64,000 bases of DNA from assembly GCF_018614195.1 (NCBI RefSeq), contig NZ_JAGGOT010000075.1, positions 1-64,000 on the forward strand. Reading direction: 5' to 3'. Both the position numbers and the translations under genes were made by a program. Positions 28,970 to 37,087 of this stretch are shown here, piece after piece. This DNA comes from Streptomyces sp. ISL-43 (lineage in GTDB: Bacteria; Actinomycetota; Actinomycetes; Streptomycetales; Streptomycetaceae). A model generated the notes under the pieces. The model was not told the DNA's origin, ran no database searches, and saw nothing but the letters and a program-made list of their open reading frames with translations. How positions within the stretch are numbered: the stretch's first letter is position 1; every line of letters starts with the position of its first letter.

Positions 28970-30258
28970 GAACACCGCCCTTGCGTACCGGCCGGGCCGC
29001 GGGCCCGGCGCTCGCGCTGTCCCTGGCCCTGACCCTGGCGGCGGTGGCCGGGTGCGTCGCGCCCGCCCCACAGGGCCCGGCGGGCGACACCTCGATGCCC
29101 GCCGTCGCACCGGGGGTCACGGCGGACGGCATCAAGGTCGGGATCACCTATCCCGACCTCGAAGCCGTCCGGCAGTTCGTCCAGATCGACCACGGCGACT
29201 ACGTCGCGGCGTACGACGCGGTCATCGCGCGGATCAACGCTCAGGGCGGCATCAACGGCCGTCTGATCGTCCCCGTCTACGCCAAGATCAACCCGGTCGG
29301 CCCGGCGCCCGCGCAGGAGGCGTGCGCCCGACTCGCCCAGGACGAGAAGGTGTTCGCGGCGCTCGGCTTCTTCAACTCCGACGATCCGCTGTGCTATGTC
29401 GAGACGCAGCGCACGGCCGTCTTCGGCGGGGCTTTCACGGAGGCGGGCGGGGCGCGGGCGAAGGCCCCGTGGTTCAGCACGGCCGGCGGGGACGGGATCA
29501 CGGCGGCGGTCGCGAAGTTCGCCGAGCAGGGCGAACTGCTCAAGGGCCGGAAGATCGCGGTCGTGGGCAGCGTACTGGCGCCGAAGGACGTGGAGAAGGC
29601 CAAGTCGGCTCTGACCCAGGCCGGTTCGGCGCCGGTGGAGACGGCCACCCTGGACGCGGCGCCGAACGACACCGTCGCCGTCGCCCAGCAGTCGGCGGTG
29701 ATCGTGGAGCGGTTCCGGGCGGCGGGCGCGGACACCGTCTTCGCCATCGGCCCGATCTCCACCTCGATCGGCACGCAGATCGAGAAGACCCCGTGGCGGC
29801 CCCGCTTCCTCTTCCCGGACCTCGGCTCGGGCGCGTTGTACGCGGCCGACCAGGCGCCCCACGACTGGTCGGTGCTGGCCGGCGCGACCGCGGCGGGCAT
29901 CCGCTCCGACTTCCAGGACCCCGAGTACCTGGCCTGCCTGGAGGACCTCTACCGGGCCGACCCGTCCCGGCGGGGCACGGTCCTGGCCCCGGAGGCGAAG
30001 CCGCAGGGCTCGCCGGACCTGTACACCTCGGTCCTGACGGCCTGCCAGAACATCGCGCTGTTCCGGGCGGTGGCGGCCAAGGCCGGTACGAAGCTGGACT
30101 ACCGGACGCTGAAGGCGGCGGGCGACTCCCTGGGCGCGTTCCACGTCCCGGGCGTCGCGGGCACGGCCGAGTATTCGGCCGCGTCCCCGTACGGGAAGCG
30201 GCAGTTGTCGATCGCGCACTACGATCCGACGACGCGCCGCTTCACGGTGGCTCCTTGA
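28966..30258 (+). CDS. periplasmic-binding lipoprotein of a Liv-type ABC transporter
   Basis: A 430-residue extracytoplasmic binding protein with a lipoprotein signal (hydrophobic residues 13-27, lipobox AVAGC) and a class I periplasmic-binding fold (ITYPDLEAVRQF, INGRLIVPVYAKINP, LFPDLGSGALYAADQ). It would capture the ligand for the fused permease/ATPase encoded just upstream (four-base overlap). Members of the LivK/AmiC group bind branched-chain amino acids, amides or urea-like compounds; the ligand here is open. The stop codon lies inside a 9-bp tandem repeat. Confidence 0.87.
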   Translation: MRTPPLRTGRAAGPALALSLALTLAAVAGCVAPAPQGPAGDTSMPAVAPGVTADGIKVGITYPDLEAVRQFVQIDHGDYVAAYDAVIARINAQGGINGRLIVPVYAKINPVGPAPAQEACARLAQDEKVFAALGFFNSDDPLCYVETQRTAVFGGAFTEAGGARAKAPWFSTAGGDGITAAVAKFAEQGELLKGRKIAVVGSVLAPKDVEKAKSALTQAGSAPVETATLDAAPNDTVAVAQQSAVIVERFRAAGADTVFAIGPISTSIGTQIEKTPWRPRFLFPDLGSGALYAADQAPHDWSVLAGATAAGIRSDFQDPEYLACLEDLYRADPSRRGTVLAPEAKPQGSPDLYTSVLTACQNIALFRAVAAKAGTKLDYRTLKAAGDSLGAFHVPGVAGTAEYSAASPYGKRQLSIAHYDPTTRRFTVAP

Positions 30259-30295
30259 GCTCCTTGAGCTCCTTGAGTCCTTTGAGTCCCTTGAG
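30251..30295 (+). repeat. 9-bp tandem repeat over a stop codon
   Basis: CTCCTTGAG is repeated three times exactly, then twice with one mismatch (30251-30295), with looser copies to about 30317. The true stop TGA (30256-30258) is in the first copy and every copy carries another in-frame TGA. The repeat fills most of the gap to the convergent CorA gene. Confidence 0.8.
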
Positions 30296-30328
30296 CCACC
30301 TCTTTGAGCTCCTTGCGCGTCTCGGTGC

Positions 30329-31417
30329 TCAGAGCCAGCCGTTGCGCCTGAAGCCCCGGTGGATCACGAAGCAGGCGACGGCCATCACGCCGACGACGAA
30401 GGGGTATCCGTAAGTCCAGTGCAGTTCGGGCATGTTGTCGAAGTTCATGCCGTAGACACCGCAGACCATCGTCGGAACGGCGACGATGGCCGCCCATGCG
30501 GTGATCTTGCGCATGTCCTCGTTCTGGGCGACGGTCACCTGCGCGAGATGGGCCTGGAGGATGGAGTCGAGGAGGGCGTCGTACGCCCCGATCTGGTCGG
30601 TGGCGCGGGTGAGGTGGTCGGCGACGTCACGGAAGTACGTGCGCATCTCCGGCGGGATGACCGGTATCGGCTGCGTGCTCAGCTGCTGGAGCGGCCGGCT
30701 CAGCGGGGCCACCGCCCGCCGCAGCTCCAGCAGTTCGCGCTTGAGCTGGTAGATCCGGCCGGCGTCGCCGCGCCCGCCGTGCTCGCTGAACACCATGGTC
30801 TCGACGGCGTCTATGTCGTTCTGCACGGCGTCCGTGACGGCCACGTACTCGTCGACCACATGGTCGGCGATCGCGTGCAGGACGGTGACCGGCCCCTTGG
30901 CCAGGTGGTCGGGGTCCGCCTCCAGGGCCTCGCGGACCGGTCCGAGGGTGCCGCGGCCGCCGTGCCGGATGGTGATGACGAAGTCGTCGCCGGCGAAGGC
31001 CATGAGCTCGCCGGTCTCCACGACCTCGCTCGTCGCGGTCAGCTCCTCGTGCTCCACGTAGCGCACGGTCTTGAGCACGGCGAAGAGGGTCTCGTCATAG
31101 CGCTCGATCTTGGGCCGCTGGTGCGCGTGGACCGCGTCCTCGACGGCCAGCGGGTGCAGGCCGAACAGCTCGGCGAGGCCGGCGAGCTCGGTCTGCGAGG
31201 GCTCGTGCAGGCCGATCCAGACGAAGGCGTCGCCCGTCTTGCGGACCCGGCGCAGCGCCTCTCCGGCGTCGGCGCAGCCGTCCTGACGCACGCCGCCCTG
31301 GTAGACGACGCAGTTGACGACGGCGCTGCCGAGCGGAGAGCGCGCCGGGTGGCTGAGGTCGACGGCCCGCCGGTAGCCGCGGCGCACGGCCCGGCGCAGG
31401 TTGCTGAACATGGACAT
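30329..31417 (-). CDS. CorA-family divalent metal ion transporter
   Basis: The 362-residue protein has the CorA layout: a cytoplasmic N-terminal domain (FVWIGLHEPSQTELAGLAELFGLHPLAVEDAV), a long helical stalk (about 200-300) and two C-terminal membrane helices. The signature YGMNF follows the first helix (AIVAVPTMVCGVYGMNFDNMP). CorA proteins form pentamers that carry Mg2+, Co2+ or Ni2+. The start is at the ATG 31417 (MSMFSNLRR); the ORF continues upstream without similarity. It stands alone, convergent with the Liv operon. Confidence 0.93.
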   Translation of the reverse strand: MSMFSNLRRAVRRGYRRAVDLSHPARSPLGSAVVNCVVYQGGVRQDGCADAGEALRRVRKTGDAFVWIGLHEPSQTELAGLAELFGLHPLAVEDAVHAHQRPKIERYDETLFAVLKTVRYVEHEELTATSEVVETGELMAFAGDDFVITIRHGGRGTLGPVREALEADPDHLAKGPVTVLHAIADHVVDEYVAVTDAVQNDIDAVETMVFSEHGGRGDAGRIYQLKRELLELRRAVAPLSRPLQQLSTQPIPVIPPEMRTYFRDVADHLTRATDQIGAYDALLDSILQAHLAQVTVAQNEDMRKITAWAAIVAVPTMVCGVYGMNFDNMPELHWTYGYPFVVGVMAVACFVIHRGFRRNGWL

Positions 31418-31590
31418 CGACGTACTCCCCTTCGGCTGATCAGCGGCCAGTGTGCCACCGGACCGGCCGCGGCCCTCCGTCGGGCGGGTCGGCGCACGGG
31501 CACGGCCTCCCATCCCTGCACAGCCTCCTGCGGAGACGTTCGTACGGAAACGTTTATGCGGTCCCCGGACCCGGCCCCTATGCTGCCGCG

Positions 31591-32184
31591 GTGACCACAC
31601 CCCCCGGCAGACCCGCGCGCCGCCCCTTCCGCGAGTGGGCCTCTCTGATCGCACTCGTCGTGATCGGCCTGCTCGTCATCACCAGCTTGTCCTTCGTGGG
31701 GTGGAAGCACTGGCAGCGCAACCACACGGGCGACTTCAGCGCCGAGCCCCACTCCTGTGAGCTGGTGACCCCGCAGACCATCCACCGGCTGGTACCTACC
31801 TCCCACGGCGGCCGCGACGGCAAGGGCTCGTGCAGCTGGTCCGCCCCGCGCGAGGAGGGCCCGAAACGGACCGGGGTCTTCCTGCAGGCCTTCGTCGTCA
31901 CCGAGGACCTCGCCGTCGAGGAGCTCCACGAGGACCGCGACAACACCCTGGGCTGGGAGAAGGCCCCACCGGCGGACGTCACCGGCATCGGCGACGAGGC
32001 GTTCATCCGCTTCCGCACGGCCGATCCCGAACGCCCCGCCGTCGCCCAGGTCTGCTTCCGGCTGAGCAACATGGTCGTCAACATCACCTACACCCGTGCC
32101 GACAGCGACCGCGAGGCCGCCCGCGCCGGGGCCGTCGACGCGGCGCGCGAGGCGGCCGACCACCTCAGGGCCTCCGTGCGCTGA
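31591..32184 (+). CDS. single-pass membrane protein, function unknown
   Basis: A 197-residue protein starting at GTG 31591. One membrane helix (about residues 17-38, ASLIALVVIGLLVITSLSFVGW) anchors an outer domain of about 155 residues with two Cys pairs suited to disulfides (HSCELV, GSCSWS, QVCFRL). The arrangement resembles DUF3558-like Streptomyces surface proteins, but I do not recognise a defined family. It is divergent from corA, with a 173-bp gap. Confidence 0.7.
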   Translation: MTTPPGRPARRPFREWASLIALVVIGLLVITSLSFVGWKHWQRNHTGDFSAEPHSCELVTPQTIHRLVPTSHGGRDGKGSCSWSAPREEGPKRTGVFLQAFVVTEDLAVEELHEDRDNTLGWEKAPPADVTGIGDEAFIRFRTADPERPAVAQVCFRLSNMVVNITYTRADSDREAARAGAVDAAREAADHLRASVR

Positions 32185-32275
32185 TGCCCGATCGGGCCGG
32201 GCCGGCGGGGCGGGCCGGGCGATCGCAGGCGGCCGAGGGGGCAGGCGGGTCAGTCGCCGAGGCCCGCGCCGGCGC

Positions 32276-32668
32276 TCACGCGCGGTCGATGAAGACGCTC
32301 GTCGACTTCACCCGTGCCGTCGCCCGCGCGCCCACCTCCAGGCCCAGTTCCTCCACGGCTTCGCGGGTCAGCAGCGACACGATGCGGTGCGGACCGGCCT
32401 GGATCTCCACCTGCGCGTCGACCGTGCCCAGTTTCACGCCGGTCACGATGCCGGGGAAGGCGTTGCGTGCCGAGGTGTAGGGAGCCTCCTCGCCCTCGGC
32501 GCCCTCCTGCGCGACTTCCACGCAGAAGGCGGCCAGGTCCGGCCCGTCCACCATCCGCCGCGTGCCCTCCCGGCGTGTCGGGAACCGGTCCGCGTCGGCC
32601 CACCGCCGGGCCGTGTCGACGCTGACGCCGAGCAGCCGCGCCGCCTGGCCGATCGTGTAGGACTCCAT
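32276..32668 (-). CDS. HTH-TOBE protein (molybdate/tungstate-binding, ModE/Mop-like)
   Basis: A 130-residue protein with an excisionase/MerR-like HTH at the N-terminus (MESYTIGQAARLLGVSVDTARRWADADRFPTRREGTRRMV) and a TOBE/Mop domain at the C-terminus (ARNAFPGIVTGVKLGTVDAQVEIQAGPHRIVSLLT). Mop domains bind molybdate or tungstate oxyanions. It is probably a small molybdate-responsive regulator or storage protein. No mod transporter genes are seen in the window; a molybdopterin enzyme at 17.3 kb is the only related gene. Confidence 0.87.
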   Translation of the reverse strand: MESYTIGQAARLLGVSVDTARRWADADRFPTRREGTRRMVDGPDLAAFCVEVAQEGAEGEEAPYTSARNAFPGIVTGVKLGTVDAQVEIQAGPHRIVSLLTREAVEELGLEVGARATARVKSTSVFIDRA

Positions 32669-32835
32669 GACCGCAGCCTATGTCCTGGTCCCGGCGATTC
32701 CGCGGGCCGGCAGGGCGGACAGCGCGGCGGCGGCGCCTCGCTTGCCGCGTTCGAGGGCCGCACCCGCCGCGCGCGCCGGCTCGGCGGCCCGGCTGCTCGG
32801 CAGCCCGGCGACTCGGCGACTCGGCGGCCCGGCGG
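32669..32835. other. intergenic repeat-rich DNA, no gene seen
   Basis: Between the TOBE gene and the ArgP-like gene there are short imperfect repeats of CGGCGACT/CGGCGGCCCGG (about 32795-32834) but no acceptable ORF. It probably carries the promoter of the TOBE gene. Confidence 0.45.
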
Positions 32836-33732
32836 CTAGCGCAGCGCGGTCGCCGCCGCCCCCGCGACCGCCTCCGCCACCATCGACAGTGCCGGCGAGT
32901 CCAGCTTCCACTGCTGCCAGTACAGCGGTACGTCCAAGCTCCGCCCGGGCGCGATCAGCACCAGTTTCCCGGCCTCCAGCAGTGGCTCGGCCTGCGCCTG
33001 CGGCACCATCGCCCAGCCCAGCCCGGCGACCGCCGCGTCACAGAACCCCTCCGACGTGGGCACGTAGTGACGTACCTGCGAAGCCCCGGCGCCGGCGTCC
33101 CCGGTCACGATCCGGACGAAGCCGTCCTGGATCAGGTCCCGCCGGTCGAAGACGACGACCGGCGCCTGCCGCAAGTCCCGGTCCACCGTGCCCCGCAGAT
33201 GCCGGGCGGCGAACTCCGGGCTCGCCACCGGCAGGTACCGCGCGAGTCCGAGCCGCCGTACCGTGCACCCCGCCACGGGTTCCGGCTGCGAGGTCACCGC
33301 CGCCATCACGCGCCCGTCCCGCAGCAACGCGGTCGCGTGCCCCTCGTCCTCGCGGTGCAGTTCGAAACAGACCGGCGGATCCTGCGGCACCCCCGTCAGC
33401 GCGGGCAGGAACCACGTGGCCAGCGAGTCCGCGTTGACCGCGATCGGCAACCGCACCGGCCCCAGGCCCTGCGCCATGCCGAGCTCGGCCCGGGCGTCGC
33501 GCTCCAGCCGGACGAGCTGGCGCGCGAAGCGGACGACGACCTCCCCCGACTCGGTCGCCCGTACCGGTTTGGTGCGCATCAGCAGCACCCGTCCGGTCCG
33601 CTGCTCCAGTGCCTTGACGCGCTGGCTGACGGCGGACGGGGTCACGTGCAGGGCGGCCGCCGCCGCGTCGAAGGTGCCCTCGTCGATCACCGCGAGCAGC
33701 GTCCGTACCTGGTCCACAGGCAACTCGTCCAT
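32836..33732 (-). CDS. ArgP/LysG-type LysR regulator
   Basis: A 298-residue LysR protein: HTH VRTLLAVIDEGTFDAAAAALHVTPSAVSQRVKALEQ followed by the ArgP/IciA-type effector domain (PVRATESGEVVVRFARQLVRLE, PVCFELHREDEGHATALLRDG). The HTH wording VTPSAVSQRVKALE is typical of ArgP/LysG. It is divergent from a LysE-type exporter gene with a 70-bp gap, the classical regulator/exporter pair in which Lys, Arg or His is the inducer. The start ATG 33732 is preferred; a GTG nine bases upstream is possible. Confidence 0.92.
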   Translation of the reverse strand: MDELPVDQVRTLLAVIDEGTFDAAAAALHVTPSAVSQRVKALEQRTGRVLLMRTKPVRATESGEVVVRFARQLVRLERDARAELGMAQGLGPVRLPIAVNADSLATWFLPALTGVPQDPPVCFELHREDEGHATALLRDGRVMAAVTSQPEPVAGCTVRRLGLARYLPVASPEFAARHLRGTVDRDLRQAPVVVFDRRDLIQDGFVRIVTGDAGAGASQVRHYVPTSEGFCDAAVAGLGWAMVPQAQAEPLLEAGKLVLIAPGRSLDVPLYWQQWKLDSPALSMVAEAVAGAAATALR

Positions 33733-33752
33733 CACAGTCACTAATGCTACGT

Positions 33753-33761
33753 AAGAATCTT
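33753..33761. promoter_or_regulatory. palindrome in the argP/lysE divergent promoter
   Basis: AAGAATCTT is a perfect 9-bp palindrome inside GTAAGAATCTTTAG, in the AT-rich middle of the divergent region. It fits the T-N11-A style of a LysR-regulator operator acting on both genes. Confidence 0.5.
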
Positions 33762-33802
33762 TAGCTGTACTACTCACCCCGCCGCTGCCTACCGTCGAAG
33801 GC

Positions 33803-34456
33803 ATGACACACGGCATCATCCCGGCGGCCCTCGCGGGCTTCGGCACCGGACTTTCCCTCATCGTCGCCATCGGCGCCCAGAACGCCTTCGTCCTGCGCCA
33901 GGGCGTACGCCGCCACTCGGTCCTCGCCGTGGTCGCCATCTGCGCCCTCTCGGACGCGGCCCTCATCGCCCTCGGCGTGGCGGGCGTCGGCGCGTTCGTC
34001 ACGGCCTGGCCGCCCGCTCTCACCGTGGTCGGACTCGTCGGCGGCGCCTTCCTGATCTGCTACGGAGTCCTCGCCGCCCGCCGGGTGCTGCGCCCCACCC
34101 CCGGCGCCGCACTCACCGCCGGGGCCGGCGGTACGGGCGCGGGCTCGGGCCCCGGCTCCGGCTCCGCCGCCGGCCGCCGCGCCGTGCTGACCTGCCTGGC
34201 CATGACCTGGCTCAACCCGCACGTGTACCTCGACACCGTGCTGCTGCTCGGCTCGCTCGCCGCCGACCGGGGCGACCTGCGCTGGGCGTTCGGCACCGGG
34301 GCCTGCCTGGCGAGCCTGACCTGGTTCGGCTCACTCGGCTACGGCGCCCGGCTGCTCAGCGGCCTGCTCGCCCGGCCCTCGGCCTGGCGGGTGCTGGACG
34401 GGCTCGTCGCCGCGACCATGGTCACGATGGGCGGCCTGCTCCTCGCCCGGGCCTGA
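33803..34456 (+). CDS. LysE/ArgO-family amino acid exporter
   Basis: A 217-residue membrane protein with six helices and the LysE hallmarks GFGTGLSLIVAIGAQNAFVLRQGVRR and TCLAMTWLNPHVYLDTVLLLGS. The family exports basic amino acids (Lys, Arg) driven by proton motive force. Its divergent ArgP-type regulator supports that role. A Gly/Ser-rich cytoplasmic loop of about 25 residues splits helices 3 and 4. The last 35 bases overlap the convergent UspA-like gene. Confidence 0.92.
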   Translation: MTHGIIPAALAGFGTGLSLIVAIGAQNAFVLRQGVRRHSVLAVVAICALSDAALIALGVAGVGAFVTAWPPALTVVGLVGGAFLICYGVLAARRVLRPTPGAALTAGAGGTGAGSGPGSGSAAGRRAVLTCLAMTWLNPHVYLDTVLLLGSLAADRGDLRWAFGTGACLASLTWFGSLGYGARLLSGLLARPSAWRVLDGLVAATMVTMGGLLLARA

Positions 34457-34955
34457 CGGCCGCGCCGCCACCGGCCGCGAAGTCCGCCGGGGTGGCCCGC
34501 CGCAGCCGCCGCAGCCAGGCCCCGGGAAGTACGGGTGCCGGCACCGTCAGCACCGGGCAGACCGCGCGCCCGCGCAGCCCGCGCCCCACCCGGCCTCCGT
34601 AACCGCGGCGCGGCCGGCCCCCGATGACGAGCAGGTCGTCGGAGCGGCCCGCGACCGCGCGCAGGGTCCGGCCGGGGTCACCCCGGAGCACGAGCCGCCG
34701 TACGGCCGGCACGCCCGCCGGATCCCCGCCGAAGGCCTCCCCGAAAGCCCGGTCGAGGGTCTCCGCGGCCTCGGCCTCCCACAACGCGGCCCATGCCTTG
34801 TCGGGGAACCGGGCGAACAAACCTTCCCCCTCGGGCGGCGACCAGACCACCACGGCCACCAATTCCCGGCCACCGAGCCGGGCCTCGCGGGCGCCCGCGC
34901 GCAAGGCGGCGAGGCTGCCGAGCGAGCCGCTCACGCCGACCACGACGCGGCTCAT
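34422..34955 (-). CDS. universal stress protein (UspA) domain protein
   Basis: A 177-residue protein starting MSRVVVGVSGSLGSLAALRAGAREA, a UspA strand-helix start, and ending the fold with LLVIGGRPRRGYGGRVGRGLRGRAVCPVLTVPAP (the G-x2-G-x9-G ATP-binding pattern, present in modified form). A basic Arg-rich tail follows. Such proteins bind ATP and respond to stress. It is co-transcribed with the 50-residue protein upstream (ATGA overlap) and overlaps the end of lysE on the other strand. Confidence 0.82.
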   Translation of the reverse strand: MSRVVVGVSGSLGSLAALRAGAREARLGGRELVAVVVWSPPEGEGLFARFPDKAWAALWEAEAAETLDRAFGEAFGGDPAGVPAVRRLVLRGDPGRTLRAVAGRSDDLLVIGGRPRRGYGGRVGRGLRGRAVCPVLTVPAPVLPGAWLRRLRRATPADFAAGGGAAVRPGRGAGRPS

Positions 34956-35104
34956 CGCCCGGGCTCCCGCACGAACCTGACCAGGCCGTGGACCCATTCG
35001 CGCCGTACGGGAAGGGCCGGCAGCGCGGCGCGGGCCCGCTGCTCGTGGCGCTGCTGGAGGGCGCGCTCGGCACGGTCACCGAGGGGGGTGGAGTCACTGG
35101 ACAC
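34952..35104 (-). CDS. 50-residue basic small protein, function unknown
   Basis: A GTG at 35104 is preceded by GGAAGGAGG nine bases upstream, a near-perfect ribosome site, and the reading frame ends in an ATGA overlap with the UspA-like gene. The peptide (start MSSDSTPLGDRAERALQQ, centre RHEQRARAALPALPVRREWV) is a single amphipathic, Arg-rich helix, possibly nucleic-acid or membrane binding. Coupled translation with UspA is the main support. No family was recognised. Confidence 0.55.
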   Translation of the reverse strand: MSSDSTPLGDRAERALQQRHEQRARAALPALPVRREWVHGLVRFVREPGR

Positions 35105-35120
35105 GGTGGTCCTCCTTCCG

Positions 35121-35148
35121 CCAGACACCAGACACCAGACACCAGACC
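35121..35148. repeat. 7-bp tandem repeat CCAGACA
   Basis: Three exact and one near copy of CCAGACA lie directly upstream of the ribosome site of the 50-residue gene. They would fall in its 5' untranslated region or promoter. Confidence 0.7.
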
Positions 35149-35180
35149 AATTTCCGGTGCCGGTCTCCAGTCTCGAACCC

Positions 35181-35206
35181 GATTGGCCTGCCACGGAGAG
35201 CCAATC
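35181..35206. promoter_or_regulatory. inverted repeat in the divergent promoter region
   Basis: GATTGGC and GCCAATC form exact 7-bp arms separated by 12 bp, between the UspA operon and the double-Nudix gene. The spacing fits either an operator or a short hairpin. Confidence 0.5.
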
Positions 35207-35292
35207 CGGCATATCTGGCCTGCCACCCCTCCTCCAGGTCCACCCCATGGACACTCCCCGAGCGGGTACGGATCACCGTGCGATACCCAGAC

Positions 35293-35337
35293 CCCGCACA
35301 TCCCGCACATCCCGCACATCCCGCACGTCCCGCACGT
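35293..35337. repeat. 9-bp tandem repeat CCCGCACAT
   Basis: Five tandem copies (three CCCGCACAT, two CCCGCACGT) end 31 bp before the double-Nudix start codon, so they would lie in its leader or core promoter. Confidence 0.75.
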
Positions 35338-35368
35338 CCCGTAGACCCGCACCCCCAGGAGCCTTTCC

Positions 35369-36418
35369 GTGCCGGATCAATCCCCCTACACCGACTCGGT
35401 CCGCGCCTATTACGCCGCCCAGCCCGCCCCCCTCGTGGCCGCCACCGGGATCGTGCTGGACTCGCGCGGGCGGGTCCTCGTACTGACCACCTCGTACAAG
35501 ACGGACCTGGAGCTGCCGGGCGGGAACGTGGAGGACACCGAGACCCCGGAGGACGGGCTGGCCCGCGAACTCAAGGAGGAGCTGGACCTGAGCGTGCCGG
35601 TGGGGCGGCTGCTCGCCGTGGACTCCCGGCCGCCGGGGCCGCTGGGCCGCTCCCTCGTCGTCCACGTCCACCTCGTCGGCCCGCTGACGCCGGGCGAGGC
35701 CGCCGCGATCTCCTTCCCGGACGGCGAGGTCACCGAGGCCCGCTGGCTCACCCCGGACGAGGCCCACGAGGCCCTGCCCGCCCGGATCGCGCCCCGGCTG
35801 CGCGCCGCCCTGGCCGCCCTGTACACCGGTTCCCTCGCGCACTTGATCGGCGGTGTCCCCCAGCCCGGCTCCCCCGCCGGCCTCGACCCGGCGCGCCGGG
35901 CGGAACTGGAACACTCCGGCGCCTTCGACCCCGCCGGCCACCGGGCCGCCCGCCCCAAGGCCCTCACGGCGGCGAGCGTGCTGTTCACCGACACCGGGGG
36001 CGGCGTGCTCCTGGTGCAGCCCGCGTACGGGAACCCGGACCACTGGCACCTGCCGGGCGGCGGCATCGACAGCGATCTCGGCGAGATCCCGCGTACCGCC
36101 GCACGGCGCGAGGTGCTCGAGGAACTCGGCCTGGACCTCGCCCCGGGCCGCCTGCTCGCCGTCAACTGGTCCCACCGGCCCGGCTATCCGGCCCGCGTCC
36201 GCTTCCTCTACGACGGCGGCACCCTCGACGCCGCCACCCTTGACCGGATCCACCTGCCCAGGACGGAACTCCTGCAGTGGCGGGCGGTGCGCCCGGCCGA
36301 GCTCCCCCGGTTCGTCAAACCCGCCCTGCGCCGCCAGATCGAGGCGAGCCTGACGGCCCGCACCACGGCCACCGGCCCCCTGGAACTCCACGCGGGCCGC
36401 CCGGTCCCGACCACCTGA
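35369..36418 (+). CDS. tandem double-Nudix-domain hydrolase
   Basis: A 349-residue protein with two Nudix folds. Domain 1 (about 20-150) has GGNVEDTETPEDGLARELKEEL, where the usual REUxEExGU ends KEELDL, so the invariant Gly is replaced. Domain 2 (about 195-325) has GGGIDSDLGEIPRTAARREVLEELGL with the REVLEELG catalytic core intact. Nudix enzymes cleave nucleoside diphosphates linked to other groups. Domain 2 is expected to be active; domain 1 is doubtful. The start ATG 35369 lies just after the 9-bp repeat. Confidence 0.87.
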   Translation: MPDQSPYTDSVRAYYAAQPAPLVAATGIVLDSRGRVLVLTTSYKTDLELPGGNVEDTETPEDGLARELKEELDLSVPVGRLLAVDSRPPGPLGRSLVVHVHLVGPLTPGEAAAISFPDGEVTEARWLTPDEAHEALPARIAPRLRAALAALYTGSLAHLIGGVPQPGSPAGLDPARRAELEHSGAFDPAGHRAARPKALTAASVLFTDTGGGVLLVQPAYGNPDHWHLPGGGIDSDLGEIPRTAARREVLEELGLDLAPGRLLAVNWSHRPGYPARVRFLYDGGTLDAATLDRIHLPRTELLQWRAVRPAELPRFVKPALRRQIEASLTARTTATGPLELHAGRPVPTT

Positions 36419-36454
36419 CCGTCGCCGGCCGGGGCGGGCGGGAACGGACCGTCC

Positions 36455-36739
36455 TCACCCATCCGGGTTCACGGCGAGCACGAGCAGATCCTCCGCGACG
36501 GCTCTGGTCTCCTCGTCCTCGTCCCTCAGCGCCAGATCCCGCAGTACGGCGGCGGTCCGCGCACCGGACGGCCATCCCAGAGCGAGCATGTGGACAACTC
36601 TGCGCCGTACCTCGGGATCCGGCTCCGCCACGGCCCGGGCGGCTGCCAAGGCCTCTCCCTCTTCGTCACCGGCCCGCACCACCCACCAGCGCAGTGCCGA
36701 GAACCTGACCTCCGGCCGCGGGTCTTCCTCCGCGCGGCC
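36455..36739 (-). pseudogene. HEAT-repeat protein remnant (C-terminal part)
   Basis: The reverse frame encodes a clear HEAT-like C-terminus of about 91 residues: PRPEVRFSALRWWVVRAGDEEGEALAAARAVAEPDPEVRRRVVHMLALGW, then VLRDLALRDEDEETRAVAEDLL. Two or three helical pairs are visible. Upstream the frame stays open but loses the pattern at about 36740 and no start codon with a ribosome site is found. Exactly there the opposite strand begins a different protein-like frame (36743). The remnant was probably cut by a rearrangement. Confidence 0.55.
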
Positions 36740-36742
36740 GCG

Positions 36743-37087
36743 ATGGCGCCGGCCTGGGAAAGCGGGGAGGGGGAAGCCGTGGACGAGATCGCCGGATGGG
36801 TGTGGGGGGCCAACGTCCGACCCTTCCTGGAGCTTCTCTCCGGCTATGTCGGATACGACTTCGACGGCACCGACTGGGACACCGTGGAGCTCGCGGTCGA
36901 CGAGACCGATGACGAGCGTGCCGATGGCTGGTACTCCTACCCCCTGGTCGGCAGCGGCCAAGCGGTCGAAGTCCGGCTGGCGCGAGCCGTCGGCGGCGAA
37001 GAGGTCATGGTGTCCGTGGCCGGAGTCGCGAACAGCGAACTGCGCGTCAGGACGGAAACCCTGCTGTCCGCCTTCGCGTCGAGCTGA
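36743..37087 (+). CDS. acidic hypothetical protein, possibly truncated
   Basis: A 114-residue frame starting at ATG 36743 with natural-looking composition: an acidic, aromatic centre (WVWGANVRPFLELLSGYVGYDFDGTDWDTVELAVDETDDE) and a beta-rich end (GSGQAVEVRLARAVGGEEVMVSVAG). It reads like a small immunity- or DUF-type protein. The N-terminus may be missing, since the frame runs upstream through DNA antisense to the HEAT remnant. I do not recognise the family. Confidence 0.5.
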   Translation: MAPAWESGEGEAVDEIAGWVWGANVRPFLELLSGYVGYDFDGTDWDTVELAVDETDDERADGWYSYPLVGSGQAVEVRLARAVGGEEVMVSVAGVANSELRVRTETLLSAFASS

